NCBI RefSeq assembly: GCF_006715485.1
Contig: NZ_VFNH01000003.1
Span: 1,076,928 to 1,140,927 of the forward strand
DNA: 64,000 bases
Reading direction: 5' to 3'
DNA from: Herbaspirillum sp. SJZ107
Lineage (GTDB): Bacteria; Pseudomonadota; Gammaproteobacteria; Burkholderiales; Burkholderiaceae_D
Position numbers and translations under genes: made by a program. The notes beneath the pieces are model-generated. The model did not search any database. It was not told the DNA's origin and was given only the letters and a program-made list of their open reading frames with translations. Of this stretch, positions 54,906-63,920 are shown in pieces. The stretch's first letter is position 1. Every line of letters starts with the position of its first letter.

Positions 54906-56054
54906 TTACTTCATCCAGAGCCGCATCGAATCCCAGGTCTTGCCAAAGATGCTCGCTTCCGGCACTTCTTCCAGCGACACCACCGGCAGCGCCAGCAGCG
55001 GCTTGCCGTCGACCACCATCTTCAGCGTGCCGACGCGGCTGTTGCGTGCCAGCGGCGCGACCAGCGGGTCCTTGCGCTCGAGGACCGGCTTCATCTTCTG
55101 CGCCACGCCCTTCGGCACGGTCACCAGCACGTCGTTGAGGAAGCCGATCTTCACCTTCGATTGCGAACCCTTCCAGATTTCCGGCGTCTGGATGGCCTGG
55201 CCCTTCGAGTACAGCTTGACGGTGTCGAAGTTCTGGAAGCCCCAGTTCAGCAGCTTCTGGCTCTCGGCGGTGCGCAGGCCGTCCGAGGTGGCGCCGGACA
55301 GCACCGAGATCAGGCGGCGCTCGCCGGACGGGCCGTTTGGGCGATGGGCCGAGGCGATCATCGAGAAGCCCGAGGCTTCGGTGTGGCCGGTCTTCATGCC
55401 GTCCACGGTCGGGTCGATCCACAGCAGGCGGTTGCGGTTCTGCTGCTTGATCTTGTTATAGGTGAATTCCTTGACCGAGTCGATCTTGTAGAACTCGGGG
55501 AAGTCCTTGATCACGTGCGAGGCCAGGATCGACAGGTCGCGCGCGGTCGAGAAGTTGTCCGGGCTGGGCAGGCCGTGCGGGTTGGCGAAGCGGGTGTTCT
55601 TCATGCCCATGCGCTGCGCCTGCTCGTTCATCAGATGCACGAAGGTGGCTTCGTCGCCGGCGACCGCCTCGGCCAGCGCCACCGCCGCGTCGTTGCCCGA
55701 CTGGACCATCAGGCCGTACAGCAGGTCGTTGATCTTGACCGGGGTGGCCGGGTCGATGAACATCTTCGAGCTGCTGCCGTCGACTTTCCAGGCGCGCACC
55801 GAAACGTTGACCATCTGGTCCAGCGTGATCTTCTTGTCGCGGATCGCGCCGAACACGACGTAGGCGGTCATGACCTTGGTCAGCGAGGCCGGTTCGATGC
55901 GCATGTCCGCATCCTGCGACGCGATGATCTGGCCGCTGGTGGCATCCAGCAGCGTCCACGAGCGGGCGGCGATTTGCGGGGCCGGCACTTGCTGTGCATG
56001 GGCGGCGGACATCAGGAGGGCGCTGGCGGCCAGGGCCGCGATTAACTTTTTCAT
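54906..56054 (-). CDS. dacA: D-alanyl-D-alanine carboxypeptidase (PBP5/6 type)
   Basis: 382 residues from the ATG at 56054, which gives the signal MKKLIAALAASALLMSAAHA. The serine motifs are PASLTKVM (SXXK), SGNDA (SXN) and KTGHT (KTG). A C-terminal beta domain and the membrane-anchoring amphipathic helix (TWDSMRLWMK) follow. It removes the terminal D-Ala of peptidoglycan pentapeptides at the outer face of the inner membrane. A nested inverted repeat lies downstream. Confidence 0.95.
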   Translation of the reverse strand: MKKLIAALAASALLMSAAHAQQVPAPQIAARSWTLLDATSGQIIASQDADMRIEPASLTKVMTAYVVFGAIRDKKITLDQMVNVSVRAWKVDGSSSKMFIDPATPVKINDLLYGLMVQSGNDAAVALAEAVAGDEATFVHLMNEQAQRMGMKNTRFANPHGLPSPDNFSTARDLSILASHVIKDFPEFYKIDSVKEFTYNKIKQQNRNRLLWIDPTVDGMKTGHTEASGFSMIASAHRPNGPSGERRLISVLSGATSDGLRTAESQKLLNWGFQNFDTVKLYSKGQAIQTPEIWKGSQSKVKIGFLNDVLVTVPKGVAQKMKPVLERKDPLVAPLARNSRVGTLKMVVDGKPLLALPVVSLEEVPEASIFGKTWDSMRLWMK

Positions 56055-56165
56055 GGGGAGCAAACGAGAAGATCAGTGAATGGCAAAGCGGGCAATGTCT
56101 TTACCGGGAGTTTCCGAAAGACATTGCCTGAGAATAAGACGCTTAATTATAGGCCAGTGATCGGC

Positions 56166-56795
56166 TCAAATGTCACGGCGCCACATTTGTGCGACGAGAT
56201 TTTTAATGTGAACCAGCTTGCGATGGAAGAAGTGGTCGGCGCCCGGGATCACGGTGACGGGGATGTCGAGCGGGCGCGCCCAGTCGAACACCTGGGTGAG
56301 CGTGATCGTATCGTCAAGTTCGCCGTGGATCAGAATGGTGTCGGGCGGGACCGGCGGCATCGGCCACTTGCCGGCCGCGGTCCCGACCAGCACCAGGCGC
56401 TCGGCCGGGCGGCCTTGCGCTTCCAGGCGCTGCTGCAGCTGGGCCTGGACGAAGGTGCCGAACGAGAAGCCGCTCAAGGTGAACGGCAGGCCCGGGTATT
56501 CCTTCAGCATGTGCTCGAGCATGACTTCCATGTCGTCGACCTCGCCGCGGCCGTCGTCATACGTGCCCTCGGACTCGCCGACGCCGCGGAAGTTGAAGCG
56601 CGCCGTCGCGTAGCCGAGGCCGACGAAGGTGCGTGCCAGCGTCTGCGCCACCTTGTTGTCCATGGTGCCGCCGTACAGCGGGTGCGGGTGCGCCACCAGG
56701 GCGATGCCGCGCGGCTGCCCTTCCGGCTCGTCCAGCAGGCATTCCATCTTGCCGGCGTGGCCGGTCAGGTAAAACTTGTGCGAATTCTTGTTCAT
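56166..56795 (-). CDS. Alpha/beta hydrolase
   Basis: 209 residues. VAHPHPLYGGTMDNKVAQTLARTF is characteristic of a small hydrolase group; nucleophile is Ser in LSGFSFGTF, the acid Asp in IHGELDDTI and the His in GADHFFH. FNFRGVGESEG is the conserved turn. No signal peptide. Members are annotated as serine aminopeptidase-like or dienelactone hydrolase-like; substrate unknown. It is 16 bp after the ferredoxin-like gene. Confidence 0.88.
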   Translation of the reverse strand: MNKNSHKFYLTGHAGKMECLLDEPEGQPRGIALVAHPHPLYGGTMDNKVAQTLARTFVGLGYATARFNFRGVGESEGTYDDGRGEVDDMEVMLEHMLKEYPGLPFTLSGFSFGTFVQAQLQQRLEAQGRPAERLVLVGTAAGKWPMPPVPPDTILIHGELDDTITLTQVFDWARPLDIPVTVIPGADHFFHRKLVHIKNLVAQMWRRDI

Positions 56796-56811
56796 GTTCT
56801 GCCGGCTCGCG

Positions 56812-57141
56812 TCAGATCTTGAGGCGCTCGACGACCTCGCCCTTGACGATGTGGCGGTCGATGATCTCGTCGATGTCCGAATTGTCGACGTAGGTGTACC
56901 AGGTACCCTGCGGGTAGACCACGATGACCGGGCCTTCCTCGCAACGGTCCATGCAGCCGCCCTTGTTGATGCGCACCTTGCCGGGGGCGCTCAGGCCGAG
57001 TGCCTTGATGCGCGACTTGGCGTGCTTCTGCGCTTCCAGGGCGCCGTGCTTGCCGCAGCTGTCGCGGCAATCCTTGCCTTCGCGTTCATTCATGCAGAAG
57101 AACACGTGATGTTCGTAGAAAGGTTTGTCGTTGGTGTCCAT
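56812..57141 (-). CDS. Thioredoxin-like [2Fe-2S] ferredoxin
   Basis: 109 residues from the ATG at 57141 (starts MDTNDKPFYEHHVFFC). Cys in FFCMNEREGKDCRDSCG and in GGCMDRCEEGP, with the VVYPQGTWYTYVD that follows, are the pattern of thioredoxin-fold [2Fe-2S] proteins (COG3411 type). No Shine-Dalgarno sequence is clear, so nearby starts at 57153 or 57174 are possible. It may be an electron carrier; partners unknown. It is 47 bp after the VanZ gene. Confidence 0.88.
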   Translation of the reverse strand: MDTNDKPFYEHHVFFCMNEREGKDCRDSCGKHGALEAQKHAKSRIKALGLSAPGKVRINKGGCMDRCEEGPVIVVYPQGTWYTYVDNSDIDEIIDRHIVKGEVVERLKI

Positions 57142-57188
57142 GGGAGTATCCATTCGATTGCTGGTATCGGTCATATGATACGCGCAAC

Positions 57189-58316
57189 TCACTGACGGTT
57201 CAGGCGATGCGAAGGCAGCAGCAGGAACCAGAGCGCGAAAATCGGCCATGCCATGCCCAGGAACTGGGCGGCGCCATTAAAGTTCAGGAATTTACCCTGC
57301 TGCCAGGCCTGGATCGTCGAGACGAAATACGGGTTGGCGGGGATCGTGTTCACCACGATCAGCGACAGCACCAGCGTTACCACCGCCAGGCGGCGCTGCG
57401 CCACCTGCGGCGCAAAGGCGAGGCCGGCCAGCATGATCAGGCCGATCAGGAAGCCGCCCTCGGCGCCCGGCGTCAGCCAGAGGAAGGCATTGTCGGGCGC
57501 GAAGAACAGCGAGCTGGCCAGCGTCTTGACGACCACGCCGGCCGCCAGCAGCGCCAGGATCAGCAGCATGCGCGGGGCGCCGCGCCGGGTCAGGCACATC
57601 AGGGTCAGTGCCGCGCCAGTCATGCCGCAGGCGGTGATGATGGTCTCGGACAGCCAGTACTGCTCGACCGACATGATGGAATCGCCGCGCAGCAGGGTCA
57701 CCAGGTCGATGTCGGTGTCGAGCCAGTCGGACAGCCATTCCGACAGCAGCGGCAGCACCTGGCCGTTGCCGAACAAATAACCCTGCGGGTAGACCTGGGC
57801 CAGCGGCCACAGCGCCACCAGCACCAGGCCCTGGCTGGCGTAGGGCGAGAACCAGCGCCGCCGTAGCCGGTACAGGCGGCTCTCGTCGAGCAGCATGGAA
57901 GCGAAATAGGCGCCGACGAAGGCGCCTGCCAGGCAGCCGCCGGCATTGGTCAGCAGGTCGAGGTTCGAGGGCACGCGGCTGGGCAGGTAGTTCTGCACGG
58001 TTTCCATGGTGCCCGACACCAGCAGGCCGGCGACGCCGGTCAGCAGCACCGCCCAGATGCCGCGCACCGCCGGATACATGGACAGCATGAACAGCACGCC
58101 GAGCGGCATGTAGCCGACGATGTTGACCATGACGTCGAAGCCGGTCCAGTAGCGCTGCGGCTGCAGGTTCAGGAAGGCGAACGGCGACAGCCCGCTGCTG
58201 CGCCATCCCGAGAACGGGAACCAGCTGGCGTAGACGATCAGCAGCAGGTAGGCCAGCAGGGCCGCACGCGCCACCGGAGAGGCGCGCGGCCCGGCGTCGT
58301 CTTCCGTCGCGGTCAT
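57189..58316 (-). CDS. VanZ-family membrane protein
   Basis: 375 residues with eight to ten membrane segments. The VanZ core is WTGFDVMVNIVGYMPLGVLFML near the N-terminus, with GTMETVQNYLPSRVPSNLDLLTNAGGCLAGAFVGAY. VanZ confers low-level teicoplanin resistance, but most homologues have no known role. Start overlaps the lipoprotein stop (ATGA), so it is translated with the Mla-type operon. Confidence 0.88.
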   Translation of the reverse strand: MTATEDDAGPRASPVARAALLAYLLLIVYASWFPFSGWRSSGLSPFAFLNLQPQRYWTGFDVMVNIVGYMPLGVLFMLSMYPAVRGIWAVLLTGVAGLLVSGTMETVQNYLPSRVPSNLDLLTNAGGCLAGAFVGAYFASMLLDESRLYRLRRRWFSPYASQGLVLVALWPLAQVYPQGYLFGNGQVLPLLSEWLSDWLDTDIDLVTLLRGDSIMSVEQYWLSETIITACGMTGAALTLMCLTRRGAPRMLLILALLAAGVVVKTLASSLFFAPDNAFLWLTPGAEGGFLIGLIMLAGLAFAPQVAQRRLAVVTLVLSLIVVNTIPANPYFVSTIQAWQQGKFLNFNGAAQFLGMAWPIFALWFLLLPSHRLNRQ

Positions 58317-58963
58317 CGGCGTTGCAGGTTCAGCGTGCCGAGCCAGCCGGTGATGTCGGCTGCGATGGCGTCGGTGCTGGCGGCCAGCGCGCGGGCGCCG
58401 CCGGCGGCGTCCAGCGTCGTGGCCGGGGTGGTGCGGATGAAACTCTTCTGGTCGACCAGGGTATGGCCCTGGAACAGCGAGGCGCGCACCGCCACCACGC
58501 CCTGGCTCTGGGTGGCGCTCGAAAAGTCGTGGACGAAGTCGTCGACGTCGACGCGCAGGATCGGCACGCCCAGCGACGCGTCGGACTCGGACAGCACCTT
58601 GGCGCCGGCCTGGCCCATGCGGGTTTTCAGGCGCTGGGTCATCATCTGCAGCGGATTCGCGGTCCAGCGGCTGTTGGCGTAGGTACGCGCCTGCAGCGCG
58701 TCGGCGTAGCTCAGGCGGTAGAACATGCGCTCGCTGTCCAGCGCGCTGGAGCCGGTGACGTCGGTGACGACCAGTGCGCCCAGAGTGGACTGCGCCGTCT
58801 GCGTGTTCGGGGTGGCCGGGCCGAAATCGAACTGGGTGGTCGGCTGGCCCTTGTTCGAGGCGCAGCCGGACAGGGACAGCACGAAGGCGAGGGCGCAGGC
58901 GGCCAGCTTGTTATTGGTCTTGCGTGGAGTCGGATGCAGGGTCACGGGTTGCCTCATCTTCAT
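58313..58963 (-). CDS. ABC-type transport auxiliary lipoprotein (PqiC-like)
   Basis: 216 residues. Signal with lipobox SLSGCA (Cys about residue 34). ALVVTDVTGSSALDSERMFYRLSYADALQARTYANSRWTANPLQMMTQRLKTRM is the pattern of the ABC_trans_aux family that pairs with MCE proteins. It likely binds lipid or MlaD homologue in the periplasm. ATGA overlaps on both sides (with the MlaD and VanZ genes). Confidence 0.88.
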   Translation of the reverse strand: MKMRQPVTLHPTPRKTNNKLAACALAFVLSLSGCASNKGQPTTQFDFGPATPNTQTAQSTLGALVVTDVTGSSALDSERMFYRLSYADALQARTYANSRWTANPLQMMTQRLKTRMGQAGAKVLSESDASLGVPILRVDVDDFVHDFSSATQSQGVVAVRASLFQGHTLVDQKSFIRTTPATTLDAAGGARALAASTDAIAADITGWLGTLNLQRR

Positions 58964-59907
58964 TTGGTCGGGGGCACGAAGCCGGGCTCGCCGGGGCCGG
59001 GTGTGGCGGTCGGGGCGCCGAACAGGATGCTCTGCGGGCGGTCGCCGAGGTTGGTCACGGTGCGGCGCACGGCGCGCAGCGAGGTCTTGGCTTCGTCGGT
59101 CATCTCGACCACGTGCGGCAGCGTGTGCAGCTCGAGGTCGGCCGTCACGCCGCCGAGCGACTCGATGGCGGCGCTGGCGCGTTCGACCGGGCCGCCCGGC
59201 GCCTGCAGGCCGGTGGCCAGGCGGTCGTAGTTCTGCACGGTGCGGTTGGCGTTGGCGGCCAGGTCGTTCACCGAGCCCATGGTCTGGTCGAGCTTGTTGG
59301 TGATGGCGGGCAGGCGCGCCAGGGCCGGCTGCAGCTGCTTCGGGATCTCGCCGTAGGCTTCGGCTGCCTTGCTGATGTGGTCGATGGCACCGGTCAGCTT
59401 GTCCTGGTTCTCGGTGCTGAGGATGTTGTTCAGGCCATCGGTGATGCGTTCGGTCTTTTCCAGGATCGCCAGGCCGCGCTTTTCCAGCTGGTCGAGCAGG
59501 CCGGCGCGCAGCGGTATGCGCTGCACGTGCTGCGGGTCGCTCGCCAGTAACGGCGAGCCGGTGCGGTCGTCGTCGAGCTGGATGAAGGCGATGCCGGTCA
59601 CGCCCTGGTAGCCGAGCGACGCGAAGGTGGTGGTGGTGACCGGCGCGCCTTCCTCGATCGACAGCTTGATCAGGATCTGGCCGGTCACGCGCGGGTCGAA
59701 AATGATCTCGTCGACGCGCCCGACCTCGAGGCCGCGGTAGCGCACCGTCGCCTGCGGGTTCAGGCCGGGGATGGTCTGGGTGGTGACGATCTCGTAGGGG
59801 TGGACTTCGGTGCGGTCGCGGTTCAGCCACAGGCCGACCAGGATGGCGGCCACCAGCAGGGCCACCGTGAAGAAGCCGGTCATCAGGGCGTACGATCTGT
59901 TTTCCAT
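58960..59907 (-). CDS. mlaD: MlaD-like MCE-domain protein
   Basis: 315 residues from the ATG at 59907. One N-terminal membrane anchor (SYALMTGFFTVALLVAAILVGLWL), then an MCE domain (VRYRGLEVGRVDEIIF, TTFASLGYQGVTGIAFIQLDD), and a long C-terminal coiled-coil/helical region (ITDGLNNILSTENQDKLTGAIDHISKAAEAYGEIP). It forms the periplasmic lipid-binding ring of an Mla-type ABC transporter. Confidence 0.92.
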   Translation of the reverse strand: MENRSYALMTGFFTVALLVAAILVGLWLNRDRTEVHPYEIVTTQTIPGLNPQATVRYRGLEVGRVDEIIFDPRVTGQILIKLSIEEGAPVTTTTFASLGYQGVTGIAFIQLDDDRTGSPLLASDPQHVQRIPLRAGLLDQLEKRGLAILEKTERITDGLNNILSTENQDKLTGAIDHISKAAEAYGEIPKQLQPALARLPAITNKLDQTMGSVNDLAANANRTVQNYDRLATGLQAPGGPVERASAAIESLGGVTADLELHTLPHVVEMTDEAKTSLRAVRRTVTNLGDRPQSILFGAPTATPGPGEPGFVPPTK

Positions 59908-59908
59908 G

Positions 59909-60763
59909 TCAGTCTTCCGTATCCTTTCGCGCATAGCGTTCTTCGAGCACTTCCAGCGCCCGCTGGCCGCGGGGGCCGAGGAAAAATTGTTTGATGAAGG
60001 GATGCTGGACCCGCAGCACGTCGCAGGCCGGGCCGACCGCGAGCACGTGCTTCTCGGCCAGCACCGCGATGCGCGACGACAGCGCGAACAGGCTGTCGAG
60101 GTCGTGGGTCACCATCACCACGGTCAGTTTCAGCTCGCTGTGCAAGGTCTGGATCAGTTCGACGAAGGTGTCGGACAGGTCGGGGTCGAGGCCGGCCGTC
60201 GGCTCGTCGAGGAACAGCAGCTGCGGCTCGAGCGCCAGCGCGCGCGCCAGGGCGGCGCGCTTGATCATGCCGCCGGACAGGTCGGCCGGCATCTTGTTGA
60301 TGTCGCCCGCGCCGAGCCCCACCATGTCCATCTTGAGCAGGACCGCGTCGCGGATCACGGCTTCGGGCAGCGATTTCAGTTCGCGCAGCGGCAGGGCGAT
60401 GTTGTCGAACACCGTCAGCGCCGAATACAGCGCGCCCTGCTGGAACAGCATGCCCCAGTGGTTGCGCATGCGCTGCAGCTGTGCCGGGCTGGCGCTGCTG
60501 ACGTCCTCGCCGAACACCTTGACGGTGCCGCTGCTGGGACGTTCCAGGCCCAGCATCTGGCGCAGCAGCACGGTCTTGCCGGTGCCGGACCCGCCGACGA
60601 TGGACAGGATCTCCCCTGCGTAAATATCCAGGTTGAGGTCCTGGTGCACCACGGTGCGGCCGAAGCGCGTCCACAGGTTGCGGATCTGGACCACCGGCGG
60701 GCCGACGTCTTCGTCGGGCCGGGCGTTCAATCGTTGCGGCGGACGTTGCTTGACCTTGTCCAT
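59909..60763 (-). CDS. mlaF: MlaF-like ABC transporter ATPase
   Basis: 284 residues. Walker A GGSGTGKTVLLRQ, ABC signature LSGGMIKRAALARAL, Walker B LLFLDEPTAGLDP and the H-loop VTHD are intact. It hydrolyses ATP to drive phospholipid movement across the envelope. One base of its ATG is shared with the permease TGA. Confidence 0.95.
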   Translation of the reverse strand: MDKVKQRPPQRLNARPDEDVGPPVVQIRNLWTRFGRTVVHQDLNLDIYAGEILSIVGGSGTGKTVLLRQMLGLERPSSGTVKVFGEDVSSASPAQLQRMRNHWGMLFQQGALYSALTVFDNIALPLRELKSLPEAVIRDAVLLKMDMVGLGAGDINKMPADLSGGMIKRAALARALALEPQLLFLDEPTAGLDPDLSDTFVELIQTLHSELKLTVVMVTHDLDSLFALSSRIAVLAEKHVLAVGPACDVLRVQHPFIKQFFLGPRGQRALEVLEERYARKDTED

Positions 60764-61899
60764 CAGCTGAACCCCACGCTGGAGAAGACGATCGCGAACA
60801 CGGCGTTGGCCATGATGACGACGGTGATCGCGGTGACGACCGCGGTGGTGGTGCCGCGTCCCAGGCTTTCGGTGTTCGGCTTGATGCGCAGGCCGAAGTG
60901 GCAGGACACCAGCGCGATCAGGGTGCCGAACACCACGCCCTTGCCGAGACCGATCCCGTAGTTCACGATCGGCACGGCGGAAGGCAGCTTCTGCACGAAG
61001 TAGCGCAGCGACAAACCCAGCTCGAACTTGGCCGCCAGCATGCCGCCCAGCAGGGCCATGGCATCGGTCCAGACCACCAGCAGCGGCATCGCCACGGCCA
61101 GGGCCAGGATCTTCGGCATGATCAGGCGGTAGCCGTGCGAGATGCCCATCACCAGCATCGCATCGAGTTCCTCGGTCACCCGCATCACGCCCAGCTGGGC
61201 GGTGATCGAGGAGCCGGATCGGCCCGCCACCAGGATCGCGGCCAGCAGCGGACCGAGTTCGCGGATGACGGCCATGCCGAGGATGTTGACCAGGAAGATA
61301 TCGCCGCCGAACATGCGCAGCTGCTGCGCCGACAGGTAGGAGAGCACGATCCCGATCAGGAAGCCGACCAGCGCGGTGATGCCGAGCGCCTGGAAGCCGG
61401 AATGGTAGATATTGGCCGAGATCTCGCGCCAGGGGCCGGTGACCGGATGGCGGATGAAGCGGAACAGGTCCTGCACCACTTGGCCGATCAGCAGGATCAC
61501 GCTTTTCAGGTGTTCGAACAGCGACAGCACGCTGGCGCCCAGGGCGATGATCCAGCCCAGGGGACTGGAGCGGGTACGCGGGTAGCTGAGGTGGCTGGCG
61601 TCCTCGAGGCGCGCGAACAGTTCCTCTTGGCGCGGATCGAGGGTCAGGCGGTTGGGCCGGCGCTTGCCCCAGGCGGTCCAGAACATCTGGGCGCCGATGT
61701 GGTCAAGGCTGCTGATCCCGGACAGGTCCCACACCAGTTGCGGCTGGTCCTTGAGTGTGCCGAGCATCTTGTTGATGCCCTTGAGGGCGCCGCGATCGCT
61801 CAGCGCGTGCACCTGCCATACGCCGCGCGCCACCACGGATTGCTCCTTGGTGGACTCTGGATGTTCGATGGTTAATGTTGGCGCATTTTCAATCCGCAT
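60763..61899 (-). CDS. mlaE: MlaE-like permease with N-terminal STAS-like domain
   Basis: 378 residues from the ATG at 61899. The first 110 residues form a STAS-like domain (QLVWDLSGISSLDHIGAQMFWTAWG), which in many Mla systems is the separate protein MlaB; the rest is the MlaE permease (GALGITALVGFLIGIVL-type region, LGPLLAAILVAGRSGSSITAQLGVMRVTEELDAMLVMGI). It is the membrane part of the lipid transporter and the first gene of the operon. Confidence 0.93.
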   Translation of the reverse strand: MRIENAPTLTIEHPESTKEQSVVARGVWQVHALSDRGALKGINKMLGTLKDQPQLVWDLSGISSLDHIGAQMFWTAWGKRRPNRLTLDPRQEELFARLEDASHLSYPRTRSSPLGWIIALGASVLSLFEHLKSVILLIGQVVQDLFRFIRHPVTGPWREISANIYHSGFQALGITALVGFLIGIVLSYLSAQQLRMFGGDIFLVNILGMAVIRELGPLLAAILVAGRSGSSITAQLGVMRVTEELDAMLVMGISHGYRLIMPKILALAVAMPLLVVWTDAMALLGGMLAAKFELGLSLRYFVQKLPSAVPIVNYGIGLGKGVVFGTLIALVSCHFGLRIKPNTESLGRGTTTAVVTAITVVIMANAVFAIVFSSVGFS

Positions 61900-61954
61900 T
61901 GCGGCAGTGTAAAAGAGATTCGGGATGGCTGCCACCGGGGTGGCGCTAGCGTGC

Positions 61955-63457
61955 TCAGGCTGCGAGGTGGCGGACCTGGCGCTCGGGGGCCGCGGCCGGC
62001 TTTTGCTTGTCCTTGTTGTCAGCTTTGTCTGCGGCCTTGTCGACATTGCCGGCATAGTCGCTGGCCAGCAGGGCGGCCGCGTCAGGCTGGGTCATGCCTT
62101 TCAATTGCAGCCATTCCTGTACCAGCTTCGCCAGGCGCTCGAGGGCGATGCGGTGGGTAGCGTCGGTCCGGGTGTAGATCCAGTCCGCGAAGGCCATGAA
62201 GTTGGCGAAGGGAGCGTCACCAAGGATGGCCTTGACCGTGTGCGCAAAGCGGCCCGAGTTCGCCACCAGGTCCCAGTAGCGGGCAAAGCGCACCAGGCGC
62301 TGCATGGTGCCGAAGTCGATGCGGTCGGTCGCCAGCACGGTGTAGGGCGGATAGGGATCGAACACCATCTTGTAAGGCACGGTATGGCGGATGATCGGCG
62401 TGCCGCGCAGGCGCTTGAGGATGCCGAACTGGATCTCGTGCGGGTTCAGCGCGACCAGCTTGTCGAAGCCGGCGGCAAAACTGTCGACATCTTCGCCCGG
62501 CAGGCCGGCAATCAGGTCGACGTGCAGGTGGGCGTGCGAGTGCTCGGTCAGCCAGCGGATGTTGTCGGCCGCCTTGGCATTGTCCTGGCGCCGGCTCACC
62601 AGGGCCTGCACCTCCGGATTGAAGCTCTGGATGCCGATCTCGAACTGCAGGGCGCCCGGCGGGAACTGGGCGATGGTGCTCTTCAACGCATCGGGCAGGT
62701 GGTCGGGGACCAGCTCGAAGTGGGCATAGACCGGATCGTCGGGGTGGGCCGCCAGCTTGTCGAGGAAGAACTGCATGATCTTCAGGCTGGTCTTGACGTT
62801 CAGGTTGAAGGTGCGGTCGACGAACTTGAACAGACGTGCGCCACGCTGGTAGAGGCTTTCCATCTCGGCCAGGAAGCTCTCCAGGCCGAACGGCCAGGCC
62901 GTCTTGTCCAGCGAAGACAGGCAGAATTCGCACTTGAACGGGCAGCCGCGCGAGGCTTCCACGTAGATCGTGCGGTGCGCGATGTCCTCGTTACTATATA
63001 GAGAGTAGGGCAGGGCGATGTCGGCCATGGGCGGCTGGACGCCGGCGTGGACTTTCATCAGCGGTTTCGGACCGTTGATGATCTCGCCGCACAACTTGGG
63101 GAAGGTGATGTCGCCCCAGCCGGTGACGACGTAGTCGGCCAGGCGCACGATCTCCTGGTCGCCGGTCTCGTACGAGACCTCGGGGCCGCCCAGGACCACC
63201 GTCACCTCGGGTGCCACGCGCTTGAGCATGGCAACCACCCTGGCGGTCTCCTCCACATTCCATATATAGACACCGAAACCGACGATACGCGGCTTTTTGT
63301 TAAGCAGGCGTTCCACCACTTCAGTGGTCTTCGCACCGATCACGAATTCCATCAGTGACGTCTGTTCCTGCAGCGCACCCATATTGGCGAGCAGGTAGCG
63401 CAGGCCGAGCGAAGCGTGGGCATAGCGTGCGTTGAGAGTGGAGAGCAGGATCGTCAT
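61955..63457 (-). CDS. B12-binding radical SAM protein
   Basis: 500 residues. An N-terminal cobalamin-binding domain (RIVGFGVYIWNVEETARVVAMLKRVAPEVTVVLGGPEVS), the radical-SAM cluster site RGCPFKCEFCLSSLD (three Cys), GIQSFNPEVQALVSRRQ and LIAGLPGEDVDSF follow. A C-terminal DUF4080-like region ends in a Lys/Asp-rich tail. Such proteins methylate or rearrange diverse substrates; this member's substrate is unknown. It is transcribed on its own, 55 bp from the Mla operon. Confidence 0.92.
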   Translation of the reverse strand: MTILLSTLNARYAHASLGLRYLLANMGALQEQTSLMEFVIGAKTTEVVERLLNKKPRIVGFGVYIWNVEETARVVAMLKRVAPEVTVVLGGPEVSYETGDQEIVRLADYVVTGWGDITFPKLCGEIINGPKPLMKVHAGVQPPMADIALPYSLYSNEDIAHRTIYVEASRGCPFKCEFCLSSLDKTAWPFGLESFLAEMESLYQRGARLFKFVDRTFNLNVKTSLKIMQFFLDKLAAHPDDPVYAHFELVPDHLPDALKSTIAQFPPGALQFEIGIQSFNPEVQALVSRRQDNAKAADNIRWLTEHSHAHLHVDLIAGLPGEDVDSFAAGFDKLVALNPHEIQFGILKRLRGTPIIRHTVPYKMVFDPYPPYTVLATDRIDFGTMQRLVRFARYWDLVANSGRFAHTVKAILGDAPFANFMAFADWIYTRTDATHRIALERLAKLVQEWLQLKGMTQPDAAALLASDYAGNVDKAADKADNKDKQKPAAAPERQVRHLAA

Positions 63458-63920
63458 GGCGGGCTTGATGGCGTCGGCAAAAGCAAAGCGGGCATTGTAC
63501 GCGCGGGTGAGGGCTCTTGCAGCGTTCTCCCGGCTTTGCTATCATGCTTTCCCTCGTCGCAAACGACGGCTTCTTGCACCATCGAAGCTGCTTGCAATGA
63601 GGATCGTGTCTAAAAGCCACGAGGCAAAAAAGAAGTTGACGAATTAAGCTGAACACTGCATACTCTCGCTTCTCTGCTGCTGACAAACAAAACGATTTGT
63701 CGCTAGTGGCAAGGCAGTACCGAATAAGTTCTTTAAAAATTAACAGTCGATAAGTGTGGGCGTTTGATGAAGGTGCCAGCTGACTAGTTCAGCTGATTAC
63801 TTAAATTATCAAATGTTCACAAAAAGTATAACGTTGCTCAGCAATGAGTAACGGTCAGTATTTTGAGTGAGCGACCCGGTAGCAATACCGGTGACTCGAA
63901 AGAGTCAACAAACAGAGATT
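63458..63920 (+). promoter_or_regulatory. rRNA operon promoter and leader
   Basis: The first 175 bp hold nothing recognised. A promoter is visible: TTGACG (63636-63641), 17 bp, CATACT (63659-63664), with A/T-rich bases just upstream. The leader has a boxA-like GTTCTTTAAAAAT at 63728-63740 for antitermination. Two GNRA-capped hairpins precede the 16S start: CCGGTA-GCAA-TACCGG at 63876-63891 and GACTC-GAAA-GAGTC at 63893-63906. Confidence 0.8.
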
